NCBI GenBank assembly: GCA_938036345.1
Contig: CALHPJ010000018.1
Coordinates: 62,001 to 126,000, forward strand
DNA from: an uncultured Thermofilaceae archaeon
Lineage (GTDB): Archaea > Thermoproteota > Thermoprotei > Thermofilales > Thermofilaceae
Length of the DNA stretch: 64,000 nt
Direction: 5' to 3'
The notes below the pieces were generated by a model, which was given only the letters and a program-made list of their open reading frames with translations, had not been told where the DNA came from and ran no database searches. Made by a program: the position numbers and the translations under genes. Positions 42,719 to 51,729 of this stretch are shown in pieces. How positions within the stretch are numbered: position 1 is the first letter of the stretch; each line of letters begins with the position of its first letter.

Positions 42719-44896
42719 ATGAGCCCTCGAACTGAGGTAGTTAAAGGTAAACTGCTAGCAGGGATTTCCCGGGTTTTAGCTCTACTAGCTGATAGCCGAT
42801 TCACAGCGGTCTCAGCAGTTTTATTCAGCACTCTGTTATCGCTGCTCCTCCGGCTTGCTCCGCTGCGATGGGGTATATATTTAAACGAATTCGACCCGTA
42901 CTACGAGTACTACTTAGCTGAGACTCTCCTCCAGAAGGGTGAGGGTGACCCCCTCAAGGGGCTTGCCTGGTGGTTCAGCTGGTGGTTTGATCGAGGCGAG
43001 CTGGATACCCTCTTCTGGGCCCCAGGAGGTAGAGATGTAAGGGCGTCTAGCCAGCTAGGAGCCCCCCTATTTTCAGCTTTTATGTATGCTCTGCTAAGGG
43101 GCCTAGGATTTGATGTCGACCTCTACACTGTTCATGCTTTCGTACCGGCTGTTGGGGCAGCGTTTACGTCGCTATTCGCTTACTTTCTAGCTAGGGAGTT
43201 ATGGGACTCAAGTGCCGGCGTGTTATCCTCGCTCCTCATAAGTTGTTGTTGGCCATTCATTTATAGGACTAACTTAGGAGCTAAGCATGAGGGTTTAGCC
43301 ATACCTTTGATGCTTGCCTCCCTCACGCTCTTTGTCCAAGCCCGTCGGAGCGGGTCTATAGCGCGGGGAGTAGCATCAGGAACCATTATGGGTTTAGTTG
43401 CTTTCTCCTGGGGCGGCTTTCTTTACCCTTGGAACCTGCTAGCTCTAGCGGTTTTGATCTGGCTGTTGATAAACCCCGGCGATGCCGGAACTGCAAAAGC
43501 CTACTTACCGCACTTTGTATTATCGAGCATCGCCATAGCGCTGTTGCCGAGGTTTGGCCCTAGGATGGCCTACGCTTCACCTGCAGCGGTCATACCTTTA
43601 CTAGCGGCTGGAGCATCCTTTCTCACGCTTATTCACCGTCTGCCCGCCTTGGATAGGACGAGAAGCATAAATAGGAAAATTGCAATTATAGCTATAACCT
43701 GTATAGGCGCGGTTTTGTTTTTGGCTTGGTGGGGCGGTGTCCTAGCCTCGCTCCCCGGTAGGATAATAGCAGTCATATTGCCCATCCTGCGCGATGTAGG
43801 CGTGACCACGGTGGCCGAACATGCTGTACCAACGTGGGCTTCCATCTACGGCGACTACGGCTTACTTATACCATTTTCCGCTTTCGGTGCTCTACTCAGT
43901 GGCTACAGAATGCGCAAGCGCTTTGAGGATCTTTTTGCGATACTGCTTTGGTCTTCAGCCGCCTATGCCGCCGCCTCCATGGCTAGGTTGACTCTCCTAC
44001 TAGGCCCAGCCGTAGCCCTTCTCGCCGCATCAGCATTCTCGGAACTCGCGGGCAAACTGGCAGCAGCTAGAGTTAGCGGCGTGAAAGCTCGGAAGAAAGC
44101 CGGAGTCAGCGACGAATTAGTGGCGTTAGTCATCATTCTAGTTTCGGCCCTGCTTTTGGTCCCCTTACTCAATTACACAGCTTTAACTGCTACTCATCAA
44201 CCAGCGTTGATTCTCAGCTCTTCAATCCCGGTTGTCGAGTACAACTATCAATATACTGATTGGCTCTCTGCACTTGAGTGGATTAAAGCGAATGTGCCGG
44301 CTGGATCCGTTATCGCGACCTGGTGGGACTATGGCTACTGGATCTCCGTTAATACTCGGAGAAACACTACCTGCGATAACGCGACGATCGATACTAATCA
44401 GATACAGAAGATAGCTAGGGCTTTTCTATCACCGGAGGAAGAAGCCCTTCGGATTTTTAAGGAGTTAAACGTTACGTATGTGGTGGTCTTCGAGCCCTTC
44501 CTCTCTGCAACTTTGCCCAATTTAGGTGTCACAGTATATTATTCACCGGCTGGAGGCGCATATGGAGGAGACTTAGCCAAAAGCTACCAAATGGCTCGCT
44601 GGATTGGAGCCGACACAGAGAAATACCTCGGGTTCGGGTATGTCGAAGGCTACCCCATTATAGTGCCAAAGGATACCAATGAAGCTCGCAATGCCACGCT
44701 TTATCGGTTGCTTTTCTCCAGAGCTGCAGGGAGGTATTTTTACATATTTGATCAACAGCTTTCTTACTGGATCAACTACCAGGGTCCCCGCCCAACGATA
44801 CCGGAGCCTGAGCACTTTGAACTTGTGTTCGCCTCGTCGCCCAATAAATGGGTACTAGTATACAGAGTCATTTACTCTGAGCTGAAGGGTCCCTAA
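42719..44896 (+). CDS. aglB: Oligosaccharyltransferase, STT3/AglB family
   Basis: Membrane enzyme that moves the lipid-linked glycan to asparagine of secreted proteins. 725 residues from the ATG at 42719. The N-terminal half has about 13 hydrophobic helices; an early YLNEFDPYYEYYLAETLLQK carries the acidic catalytic pair of external loop 1. The soluble C-terminal domain contains the sequon-binding IATWWDYGYWISVNTRRN near residues 535-552. Many NxT/S sites are present in the C-terminal domain. Substrates include surface proteins such as the anchored protein at 22.8-24.8 kb, by inference. Convergent with nop10; 29-base overlap. Confidence 0.93.
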   Translation: MSPRTEVVKGKLLAGISRVLALLADSRFTAVSAVLFSTLLSLLLRLAPLRWGIYLNEFDPYYEYYLAETLLQKGEGDPLKGLAWWFSWWFDRGELDTLFWAPGGRDVRASSQLGAPLFSAFMYALLRGLGFDVDLYTVHAFVPAVGAAFTSLFAYFLARELWDSSAGVLSSLLISCCWPFIYRTNLGAKHEGLAIPLMLASLTLFVQARRSGSIARGVASGTIMGLVAFSWGGFLYPWNLLALAVLIWLLINPGDAGTAKAYLPHFVLSSIAIALLPRFGPRMAYASPAAVIPLLAAGASFLTLIHRLPALDRTRSINRKIAIIAITCIGAVLFLAWWGGVLASLPGRIIAVILPILRDVGVTTVAEHAVPTWASIYGDYGLLIPFSAFGALLSGYRMRKRFEDLFAILLWSSAAYAAASMARLTLLLGPAVALLAASAFSELAGKLAAARVSGVKARKKAGVSDELVALVIILVSALLLVPLLNYTALTATHQPALILSSSIPVVEYNYQYTDWLSALEWIKANVPAGSVIATWWDYGYWISVNTRRNTTCDNATIDTNQIQKIARAFLSPEEEALRIFKELNVTYVVVFEPFLSATLPNLGVTVYYSPAGGAYGGDLAKSYQMARWIGADTEKYLGFGYVEGYPIIVPKDTNEARNATLYRLLFSRAAGRYFYIFDQQLSYWINYQGPRPTIPEPEHFELVFASSPNKWVLVYRVIYSELKGP

Positions 44897-45053
44897 GTAG
44901 CTTCATAGCTCTCCTGTACTTGCCGTACTTATCTTCCGGGGAAAATTTTGGTGGATGTGGTACTCGAACCTTACCGCTGCAGTAGGGGCACTTATCGGTT
45001 TTCAATGTATACCTACCGCAATCCAGGCACTTCCTCAGCAACCACCGGCTCAT
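44868..45053 (-). CDS. nop10: Ribosome biogenesis protein Nop10 (H/ACA RNP subunit)
   Basis: 61-residue core protein of H/ACA ribonucleoprotein, which makes pseudouridine in rRNA with Cbf5. The sequence RKCLDCGRYTLKTDKCPYCS (zinc ribbon, four cysteines near 9-26) and HPPKFSPEDKYGKYRR are highly conserved. It sits downstream of aIF2-alpha by six bases, the usual archaeal arrangement. Its last 29 bases overlap aglB on the other strand. Confidence 0.95.
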   Translation of the reverse strand: MSRWLLRKCLDCGRYTLKTDKCPYCSGKVRVPHPPKFSPEDKYGKYRRAMKLLRDPSAQSK

Positions 45054-45059
45054 AATTAC

Positions 45060-45866
45060 CTAGTCCCTCTGTACTTCAAAGCTGGCCTGGCATCCTGCAT
45101 CCATTGCTTTTTGCAACAAAATCTTTCCCAGCTCATTGATGAAGCTTTCTAGGTGTTTGGGATCAAAAGCTTCAGCCTCCAATTTATACCTGGGAGTCCC
45201 TTCAACGTAGAACCGGGCTTTTACGCCAGGGTACTTACCTTTTACCTCTTTCCATGCCGTGAAAATCGCCCGGAGCTTCTCAACTCCGTCTCCCCCGGGA
45301 CACCTAACCGTGAATACGCATTTAGTTTTAGCCTTTGGCACTCTAACGTAGCTTTCCGCCAACTCCAAAAAAGTCGACAACCAGGGCTCTTTTACACCGG
45401 CTTTTTCGAGTGCCTTCCCTCCCTCTCTGACAGCGGCCTCAAACCCCGCGAGGATTTCCCCGTACGTTTTCTCCAGTTTCTCAGCTTCGCGACTCGCTTC
45501 GCTCAGTGGCCTCGCCAGTTTCCTAGCTGCAAGCTCGAGTAGCTTCACGGCTCTCTGGGCCCTCTTCCATTCCTGAAGCTTGGCTCTTCTCTCGTTTTCG
45601 GCTACACGTTTCAACGATACATCTACGTGTTTTCTTTTGTGATCTACTCTAATAACTTTAAAAACATTTTTTTGGCCGACTTTCAAAACTTCTCTTATAT
45701 TTTTAAACCATGAATGAGAAACCTCATTAAGAGGTATATAAGCTTCTAAACCTCCGTATTCATCCAACGTGACGAATGCTCCATGGTCCTCAATCTTTTT
45801 TACAGTGCCTATTACCAAATCAAAAGGCTTTGGAAGCTCGCGTGTTGACACGCAGCTCACCGCCAT
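45060..45866 (-). CDS. eif2a: Translation initiation factor aIF2 alpha subunit
   Basis: Alpha subunit of the initiator-tRNA-binding factor aIF2. 268 residues with an N-terminal S1 domain (VIGTVKKIEDHGAFVTLDEY, GLEAYIPLNEVSHSWFKNIR, VFKVIRVDHKRKHVDVSLKR), a central helical domain and a C-terminal alpha/beta domain (VKARFYVEGTPRYKLEAEAF). It is part of the conserved archaeal set with S27e and L44e in front and Nop10 behind. The beta subunit is at 50.7 kb; gamma is not in this window. Confidence 0.96.
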   Translation of the reverse strand: MAVSCVSTRELPKPFDLVIGTVKKIEDHGAFVTLDEYGGLEAYIPLNEVSHSWFKNIREVLKVGQKNVFKVIRVDHKRKHVDVSLKRVAENERRAKLQEWKRAQRAVKLLELAARKLARPLSEASREAEKLEKTYGEILAGFEAAVREGGKALEKAGVKEPWLSTFLELAESYVRVPKAKTKCVFTVRCPGGDGVEKLRAIFTAWKEVKGKYPGVKARFYVEGTPRYKLEAEAFDPKHLESFINELGKILLQKAMDAGCQASFEVQRD

Positions 45867-45871
45867 TAGTT

Positions 45872-46072
45872 TTAGTCGAGCGTTTTAAGTAATTCCCCTC
45901 TCACTAATGCTTTACCGCCCGTGGGTTTAACTAAAATACGACCGCACATATGGCATGTAACACTGTATGTTGCTTGGGTGAAAGTTACTTGCTCGTTACC
46001 ACAGTCAGGGCATCGCACTAAAATGAATTTGCTACGAGGGGATGCTACAAGTATTTTACTGTAGCGTGGCAT
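45872..46072 (-). CDS. rps27e: 30S ribosomal protein S27e (eS27)
   Basis: 66-residue zinc-ribbon ribosomal protein. The ribbon is FILVRCPDCGNEQVTFTQAT and VTCHMCGRILVKPTGGKALV, spacing typical of eS27. It starts immediately after the L44e stop and is followed by aIF2-alpha after five bases. Confidence 0.96.
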   Translation of the reverse strand: MPRYSKILVASPRSKFILVRCPDCGNEQVTFTQATYSVTCHMCGRILVKPTGGKALVRGELLKTLD

Positions 46073-46360
46073 TCACGACACCTTTTCAACGAGCTCAAGC
46101 TTTCTTAACCTGCCAAGGGTCTTATGCCGCGTATAGCCGCAAATGCTGCACTTTAGCCTAACAACTTGCTTTTTTGTAACTTTGGCGAATTCCTTTTGCT
46201 CCGGTTTCCTCTTAGAACCATAACCCTCTTGTTTACGGAGGTATCTACGCTGACCGGCGGCAAGCGTTCTTCTCTTGCCAGCTTTATACGCTGATACATG
46301 GTGCTTAGTGTAGGCTCTGCAACGGGGGCAATAAGATCTAATCTCTTTAGGAAATCTCAC
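46073..46360 (-). CDS. rpl44e: 50S ribosomal protein L44e (eL42)
   Basis: 95-residue zinc-binding ribosomal protein near the E site. Conserved parts are [40 protein letters not shown] and [20 protein letters not shown], with [10 protein letters not shown] completing the ribbon. Head of the L44e-S27e-aIF2alpha-Nop10 run. Confidence 0.97.
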   Translation of the reverse strand: MRFPKEIRSYCPRCRAYTKHHVSAYKAGKRRTLAAGQRRYLRKQEGYGSKRKPEQKEFAKVTKKQVVRLKCSICGYTRHKTLGRLRKLELVEKVS

Positions 46361-46424
46361 GCTTTAATCCCCAGCCTTGCAGAAGTATGTGGTATTAAGC
46401 GTTACGCGTTTTTCGCAGTTTCCC

Positions 46425-46970
46425 TTAGCCTAAGTCTGCGATTTTTCTCGCTACGCCTACTCTCTCGAGTTCTGCCGCGTCTACACCCGGAATGATAGCT
46501 ACGTCACCCGCGGAGAAGGGGCCAAGAATTCTTCCGTCGCTTAATACTACTTTCGAGTAAGGTTTGAGGAAGGAGACTATGGATAACTTCGGAGGGGCCT
46601 CTACTTTATCTTGAGACGGGCTGATCTCTAACTTAGAAATATTGGATAGCGTTTCGAGTATTTTATCTAAAATTTCTGCCTCTTCTTTAGGTATTGTAAC
46701 ATTGGGCTTCTCCCCTCTAAACCAAACATAAAGCAGTTCCTTGGTTAACCTTAGGAAAAGTATGCTGAGCATTGTACTACGTATCCTTTTAACCCACCCC
46801 TCTAGCAGTTCCTTGCTGACTTCGCCACTAACAGCGACCTTGCAAACCTCAGACAAGCGAACTTTTATTTTGGCGTAGAAATCAGCCTCCAGAGGGTAAA
46901 CTTCGCTGCTCTCGATTTCTCTCTTAAGCACGTTTTGAAGGTAGCCTTCCACGTCGCTTACGCCAGACAT
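46425..46970 (-). CDS. gins15: GINS complex subunit Gins51 (Gins15)
   Basis: Component of the archaeal replicative helicase complex with MCM and GAN. The 181-residue protein has an N-terminal helical A domain (VYPLEADFYAKIKVRLSEVC, IRSTMLSILFLRLTKELLYV) and a C-terminal small B domain (KVVLSDGRILGPFSAGDVAI, IPGVDAAELERVGVARKI). A B domain at the C-terminus marks the Gins51 type (Sld5/Psf1-like). It lies between priS and L44e, the conserved link of replication and translation genes in archaea. Confidence 0.88.
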   Translation of the reverse strand: MSGVSDVEGYLQNVLKREIESSEVYPLEADFYAKIKVRLSEVCKVAVSGEVSKELLEGWVKRIRSTMLSILFLRLTKELLYVWFRGEKPNVTIPKEEAEILDKILETLSNISKLEISPSQDKVEAPPKLSIVSFLKPYSKVVLSDGRILGPFSAGDVAIIPGVDAAELERVGVARKIADLG

Positions 46971-47034
46971 CCGGTCGAGTAAAGTCTCCCTAGCGGCTTA
47001 TATAGGCTCTTCGCTTTTTTCTTTCCACCTTACT

Positions 47035-48153
47035 CTATAGCACTTGAAAGCTGACAATTTCTGCTCCATTGAGTAGCAAGTATAGTGCAGCATATAGGGG
47101 GATCCTCTGTCTCCCCTCTTTTAGGTTTATATCGAGCACGACCTGCGGAACCCTTTTCACTTCGACGAGGGCCTCCCCTTTGAAAGCTTTAACCCTATTG
47201 AGGAGATGCTGGCTCTCCAATTCCTCTATGCTAAAAGCAGCGGCTTTAAGCCCGGTTTTACCATGCAAGCTATTTTTCAGCCTTATTAACCTATGTATGT
47301 CCACCGTCACCTTTTCATCAATAGCCGCTCCCTCGCTCGAGACGCATTTCTCGATAGCGATCTGCCAAGTTTTCAAATCCATTACAAGCTCATTGCCAGA
47401 AGAATATAGCGTGGCCCATCGGGCTATGCGCCCATACCAACCGGAGGCGCTCGAATCGAACCTAAGCTTGAAGCCCCCAGGAACCCGAACAAGTATTTGC
47501 TTATAGTCTAAACCTAACCCCTTAACATAGTCGACAATCTCGCGTCTTCCATCCTGCCCAAGACTTCTAATGGCCTCCGACTCGACGTGTACATGGAATC
47601 CCCTATGGCCCGAGAATGTAACGGACATCTCGTCTTTAGATATGCCGAAATCATTTTCTAAAAACTCGATTAGCTTCAGCACCTCGTCTCGGGCTACATT
47701 AATGCATGTCTCGCAGACCCAAACTTCCTTCTCTATACTTTCACTACTACACTTAGGGCATTTTTCACAGGTGCCCTGCCCAGTTGCTCCGCACTTTTTA
47801 CACGTCCAACTATCATGTAGCTCTTTGCAGGGAGTTTTGACGTGATCAACGTCTATATCGAAAACTAAGTCCGCGCCCTGCCAGCCCTTTGCATCCATGT
47901 CTTTAGCCGACGGGTTAGTGTAGTAGGCCGAAGAATAGTAGACATGTCGCGGAACGGTATGGCGTAGATGCTCGGAGAGATCCGCTGGAGTACGAAAAGC
48001 TTCATGCCTTTGCATGCCAGCGCCCTCAAAATAGGAGAACGCGAACTCGCGCATCGGGAAAGAACTGACGTCAACATCTTCTGGGTTAAGTTTCCTGTAG
48101 TAATCTCGGAAGAATGATTTCCCTATTGCAGTAGGGTCGAGGCCTCTGTTCAT
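47035..48153 (-). CDS. priS: DNA primase small (catalytic) subunit PriS
   Basis: Catalytic subunit of archaeal primase that makes RNA or DNA primers. 372 residues. The metal-binding site is ADLVFDIDVDHVKTPC near residues 93-108 and the later KLRFDSSASGWYGRI. A zinc-rich insertion with nine cysteines (CKELHDSWTCKKCGATGQGT, CEKCPKCSS, VCETC near 108-155) is typical for this lineage. VTFSGHRGFHVHVES contacts nucleotide near 203-217. Overlaps priL by four bases, so the subunits are produced together. Confidence 0.95.
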   Translation of the reverse strand: MNRGLDPTAIGKSFFRDYYRKLNPEDVDVSSFPMREFAFSYFEGAGMQRHEAFRTPADLSEHLRHTVPRHVYYSSAYYTNPSAKDMDAKGWQGADLVFDIDVDHVKTPCKELHDSWTCKKCGATGQGTCEKCPKCSSESIEKEVWVCETCINVARDEVLKLIEFLENDFGISKDEMSVTFSGHRGFHVHVESEAIRSLGQDGRREIVDYVKGLGLDYKQILVRVPGGFKLRFDSSASGWYGRIARWATLYSSGNELVMDLKTWQIAIEKCVSSEGAAIDEKVTVDIHRLIRLKNSLHGKTGLKAAAFSIEELESQHLLNRVKAFKGEALVEVKRVPQVVLDINLKEGRQRIPLYAALYLLLNGAEIVSFQVL

Positions 48154-49199
48154 ACTTTGTCTCGCTTAGTGGTTGTGCGGTGCCGCAACGATTTCCAGTA
48201 GTACTGAAGAGGATGCTTAACGTTGCATTCAGCTACGCAGAGACCTAAGGTTTTCATGTTATCGCATTTATAGGGCGAGTACTTTTTCCTAGAACCTCTT
48301 AATCCAGCTATATGCTCGATTTGATATCTAGCTATTTGCTCCTTAAAGTCAGGCGTGGCTCTAAAAACTTCAAGTACCTCTTCTACGCTTAATCCTACGC
48401 TTAACATAAATGACGCTAGCATAAACCTTGCGCTGTGCGGTACGTTTTTCCCTGCCTTCACGCTGTCCATGATAGTTTTTACACAGGGGGGTAGAGCGCT
48501 TTCCCAGTCATCGACTCCGGCTATCGCCCAGTTTTCTTTAATCTTTCTTAGATATGTGCCCCATTCCGAACTCAGCTTTTCAGCCAAAGAATACAGGGGG
48601 TCGGGAATTTGTAACCCATCTACTTTAATTTCTTCCACTCGCCTTTCAATTAGAGTTCTTAACCGTTCTTCTCCAAGCCTAATGGCCTCTGCTTTACCGA
48701 CGTAAACCCAGCCTCTCTCGACAATGCGGTGGACAAGTTTCCATGAGCCTCGTCTCTCTGGCATATTGCTTAAGTAGTCGAAAACGTTGACAGATAGAGG
48801 ATAACCGAAAGCATTTCCAGCACGCCTGACTTTAATCCCTAAGCTGCTGAGAAGGTATAGCACTTTATCTTGTTCTTCCCCGCCCAAGAAAAATCTACTT
48901 CTCCTAGCGAAGGTTGCAGCGAACCGTCTAACGAGTAAGCGGTCGCCTATTAACTTTAAAATTAGCAAGCTTACCATGAAAGAAACTATCTCCTCATCGC
49001 AATCTTCAGCGGGTGGCGGTATCTCGGAGTTCCTTATAGAGGCCTCGATATATCGGCCCGCCCTCTCGATCACGCTTTTTAAAGCGCTGCTAGCTACGTC
49101 AGCTAGCGTTAACCCCAACTCTTTTACTCGCTCTACTGCACTCGGCAAAAAGGGGTATTTACGTAGGTCCTCATCGGTTAATATCAGCTCGCTTCTCAA
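48150..49199 (-). CDS. priL: DNA primase large subunit PriL
   Basis: Regulatory subunit of primase with an iron-sulfur cluster in the C-terminal domain. 349 residues. Four cysteines are visible: PPCVKTIMD near 237, then YKCDNMKTLGLC (two, near 311 and 320) and AECNVKHPLQYY near 324. The N-terminal domain is helical (RAGRYIEASIRNSEIPPPAE). The gene lies six bases after pcn and overlaps priS by four bases. Confidence 0.94.
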   Translation of the reverse strand: MRSELILTDEDLRKYPFLPSAVERVKELGLTLADVASSALKSVIERAGRYIEASIRNSEIPPPAEDCDEEIVSFMVSLLILKLIGDRLLVRRFAATFARRSRFFLGGEEQDKVLYLLSSLGIKVRRAGNAFGYPLSVNVFDYLSNMPERRGSWKLVHRIVERGWVYVGKAEAIRLGEERLRTLIERRVEEIKVDGLQIPDPLYSLAEKLSSEWGTYLRKIKENWAIAGVDDWESALPPCVKTIMDSVKAGKNVPHSARFMLASFMLSVGLSVEEVLEVFRATPDFKEQIARYQIEHIAGLRGSRKKYSPYKCDNMKTLGLCVAECNVKHPLQYYWKSLRHRTTTKRDKV

Positions 49200-49205
49200 G
49201 GCTTT

Positions 49206-49958
49206 CTATGCCTCCAGCCTCGGGGCTAAATAGTACCTTAGAGTTCCGCCTCCAGCGATCTCAAAACTTAACGACAAAGGCTTATTCGTAGAGAACTCAA
49301 CGGTCACTATTTCGCTTACCCTGTAAGCTCTACTAACGATATCATCCAGATAACTTAGGCTATAGCTTGCGGCGGATGGGTGTCTCACATCATACTCTAT
49401 AAGAGAGCCGCCCTCCGGCGAAAACTTAGCCTCTAATTCTCCTTTATCGCTTTTCGCGATGATTCTTAGTACGTTTTCCTCTCCTACAAATCTAACAGTA
49501 TCACTTATCATCTCAGCATCCTTTAATGAGTCTCGAAGAGTGTCTGATAACATTTTGGCAATAACATCGAAAGAGACCTTAGGCGTTGGCAACTCCTCTC
49601 CTACAATATCGATTAAAGGAAGCGAGAAGACCCTCTCTGCTTTACCAGCAAGTATTATCCTAAATCTCCTTCCCTCAATCTCGAAGATTATTTTATCTTC
49701 GGCTTTAGCCCTTCTCAGGACCTTAATGAGATCGTCAAAGTTTACCCCTATCTTAACCTGACTCTCCTCTATTTCGTATGTATTGAAAGCCTCCCTGGGA
49801 ACATGTAAATCCACCATCGCTATTCTCGAGGGATCTAAAGCTCGCAGCTTTAGAGCCTCCCTATCCATTATGAAGCTTGCTTCATCAACGATCGCATTTA
49901 GGCTTTCCATCAAATACCTCCAGTCTCTAGCATCCTGGAATTCAAACCTGACGGACAT
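49206..49958 (-). CDS. pcn: DNA polymerase sliding clamp PCNA
   Basis: Processivity clamp of DNA replication and repair. 250 residues. The signature LKLRALDPSRIAMVDLHVPR near residues 39-58, the interdomain loop after FSLPLIDIVGEELPTPKVSF, and the C-terminal SLSFEIAGGGTLRYYLAPRL are characteristic. A TATA-like element on the complement (49992-50001) is about 38 bases before the ATG, giving a short leader. It is the first gene of the replication run pcn-priL-priS-gins15. Other PCNA paralogues, common in this phylum, are not in the window. Confidence 0.96.
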   Translation of the reverse strand: MSVRFEFQDARDWRYLMESLNAIVDEASFIMDREALKLRALDPSRIAMVDLHVPREAFNTYEIEESQVKIGVNFDDLIKVLRRAKAEDKIIFEIEGRRFRIILAGKAERVFSLPLIDIVGEELPTPKVSFDVIAKMLSDTLRDSLKDAEMISDTVRFVGEENVLRIIAKSDKGELEAKFSPEGGSLIEYDVRHPSAASYSLSYLDDIVSRAYRVSEIVTVEFSTNKPLSLSFEIAGGGTLRYYLAPRLEA

Positions 49959-50193
49959 AGTAATTCCTCGGATACCGTTTCCGCTGGTGTGCTATTTATA
50001 TTAGTCGTCCACTCTACTACGTAGGCTCTTCGGCCGTCGAGTTAGGAGGGGGAACACCTCTGGACTGGCAGCTAAATTAATAGTCGCTTTAGCTAGTTAA
50101 ACATTTACACGAAGGGGTCTGCGAGTTATCAACTGTTAAAAGGCTATAACAGCAAAGCGCTTACATGCGTAGCTTTCTACGAAGTTGCCGTGT

Positions 50194-50574
50194 TCACTGG
50201 TATTCACGCCATACGTAACCGCATTTGACGCACTTGAAAAATCTCGTAGCTGGCTCGTCACCCGCTCTGGTTTGCATTTCCCAATAGTAAGCTTCCGTAC
50301 CCCCACAGCGGGGACACTCGATTTTCGTTTTGGGTAGGATTTCCACTTTGACATCGTTATCGATGACAAGTATCACGTCGTCTGGTTTTCGCTGTATAGT
50401 TCGCCTAACTTTGTAGTCTTCTTTGTTATCAGTCAAAGATTCGTACCCGCACTTTGGGCATTTCAATACTGTTTCGTTGTTCCTCTTTTGCGGTAACATC
50501 AGGCTACCGCATTTTGGGCAATACTTCATGGCCAACTCCAAGGGGATCCGGTAAGTACCTTTAGCTTTTTCCAT
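50194..50574 (-). CDS. tfs: Transcription cleavage factor TFS
   Basis: Archaeal TFIIS/Rpb9-like factor that stimulates RNA cleavage by stalled RNA polymerase. The N-terminal zinc ribbon is KYCPKCGSLM with CPKCGYE; the C-terminal ribbon is ECPRCGGTEAYYWEMQTRAG then DEPATRFFKCVKCGYVW, keeping the catalytic DE pair. The ATG at 50574 is chosen because AATTTAACC (complement of 50591-50601) lies about 25 bases before it; this adds 15 residues before the usual MKYCPKCGS start at 50529. Same strand as pcn, 235 bases upstream of it. Confidence 0.93.
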   Translation of the reverse strand: MEKAKGTYRIPLELAMKYCPKCGSLMLPQKRNNETVLKCPKCGYESLTDNKEDYKVRRTIQRKPDDVILVIDNDVKVEILPKTKIECPRCGGTEAYYWEMQTRAGDEPATRFFKCVKCGYVWREYQ

Positions 50575-50701
50575 TCGATGCCTGCGCGAAAGGTTAAATT
50601 TGCCGGCGTACCCCGAACACCGCCTTTAGCTAGGTTATACTGCACAAGACTAAGGATTCCTATTTTTGGAGGAATTAAACGGCAACCCTATATACTAGTT
50701 T

Positions 50702-51136
50702 GTGCCCGGTGGCCGTGTGGAGCGGCAGTTAGAGTATAGCACACTACTGGAGCGGGCTTATAAAATGATACCCTCAAGAAGCTTGGTACGAGAGCGTTTT
50801 GAAGTGGAAGAACCCGAAGTGATGGTAACAGGGAAAAGAACCTTTATTTTAAATTTCAAAAAAGTATGCGACGACATGAATAGGGAACCAGAGGTTCTTC
50901 TCAGGTATTTGCTAAAAGAGCTGGGAGCCTCAGGTAACCGAGAGGAAGATGTGGCAGTCATATATGGGGTGTTTTCCCCTAAAATGATAAAGGAACTGAT
51001 TAACCTGTTTTTGAAAAACTACGTGTACTGTCCGGTATGTGGGAGCCCAGACACTATTTTGAGGAGAGAAGAGAGGAAGCTTATGCAGTTAAGATGCATG
51101 GCATGCGGTGCTTTGACTCCAGTTAAACCATTCTAA
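50702..51136 (+). CDS. eif2b: Translation initiation factor aIF2 beta subunit
   Basis: Beta subunit of aIF2, 144 residues, starting with GTG at 50702. The alpha/beta core reads KRTFILNFKKVCDDMNREPE, VLLRYLLKELGASGNREEDV, AVIYGVFSPKMIKELINLFL. The C-terminal zinc ribbon is YCPVCGSPDTILRREERKLM followed by LRCMACGA. A GGAGGAATTAAAC element 22-32 bases upstream may be a mixed TATA and purine-rich site. Divergent from tfs. Confidence 0.95.
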   Translation: MPGGRVERQLEYSTLLERAYKMIPSRSLVRERFEVEEPEVMVTGKRTFILNFKKVCDDMNREPEVLLRYLLKELGASGNREEDVAVIYGVFSPKMIKELINLFLKNYVYCPVCGSPDTILRREERKLMQLRCMACGALTPVKPF

Positions 51137-51186
51137 CTTGAACATTGTTGGCGTAAAGGCTTTATTCATCCACGGCTTAACCATAG

Positions 51187-51510
51187 ATGATGAACGAATT
51201 ATCCAGCGACAGCGAAGCTCTCATGAACCGGATAATAGCTAAGGCAGCATGGCTTATGCATGAGGGACGCATAATTAGGATAAGCGATAAAATGTACTAT
51301 GTAGTTGGAAGAAGGAACAGGCATATTGTCAGAGTAGATAATGAAAAGCTTTCATGCACCTGCGACGGCTTCAGAGAGAGAAACGTATGTTCACACGTAA
51401 TAGCCGTTTCGACGATGATTAAGTTTGGCGGGGGAGAGAATTTTGATGAATTTGTAAGGAATCGCGTGCTGAGGGAGCTCAAGCTTCTAGGCCGGCAGCC
51501 CATAAGGTGA
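51187..51510 (+). CDS. SWIM zinc-finger protein
   Basis: 107-residue protein whose centre carries the SWIM pattern CxCx(n)CxH: KLSCTCDGFRERNVCSHVIA near residues 55-74. The N-terminus is helical and the strand YYVVGRRNRHIVRVDNEK precedes the finger. SWIM fingers bind DNA, RNA or protein and occur with SWI2/SNF2 ATPases and with Rad51 paralogues in archaea and eukaryotes. No such partner is adjacent. Role unknown. Confidence 0.82.
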   Translation: MMNELSSDSEALMNRIIAKAAWLMHEGRIIRISDKMYYVVGRRNRHIVRVDNEKLSCTCDGFRERNVCSHVIAVSTMIKFGGGENFDEFVRNRVLRELKLLGRQPIR

Positions 51511-51699
51511 TCCCCAAAGTATGGGAACTCTCTGAATAACTCGTTGGGTTCATCATTCCTTGTGCTACGGATTCCCATGTATATGTTACAGAGCACGGAC
51601 TAGCTTATGCATCCGGTACTGGGGTCAGGCGGTTTGGTACACTTCATGGATCCGTTTCACAGGCGCTCGTCATCCCCCGATTTTGTGCATAGCTTTCAG
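51511..51699. other. Intergenic stretch without recognisable gene
   Basis: About 190 bases following the SWIM gene and preceding the TATA element of the candidate RNA. No plausible coding frame or tRNA is seen. Confidence 0.5.
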
Positions 51700-51708
51700 T
51701 ATAAAAAT
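51700..51708 (+). promoter_or_regulatory. TATA box for candidate non-coding RNA
   Basis: TATAAAAAT preceded by a BRE-like AGCTTTCAG. Counting about 25 bases downstream gives a start near 51728-51732, just before the first base of the terminal helix at 51736. No start codon with a long frame follows. Confidence 0.6.
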
Positions 51709-51729
51709 ACTGTATGAGAGTGCTAAGAC

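Noticed and set aside
50136-50369. A 77-residue minus-strand frame overlapping TFS
   Set aside because: It lies in another frame of the TFS gene, whose zinc ribbons are unmistakable.
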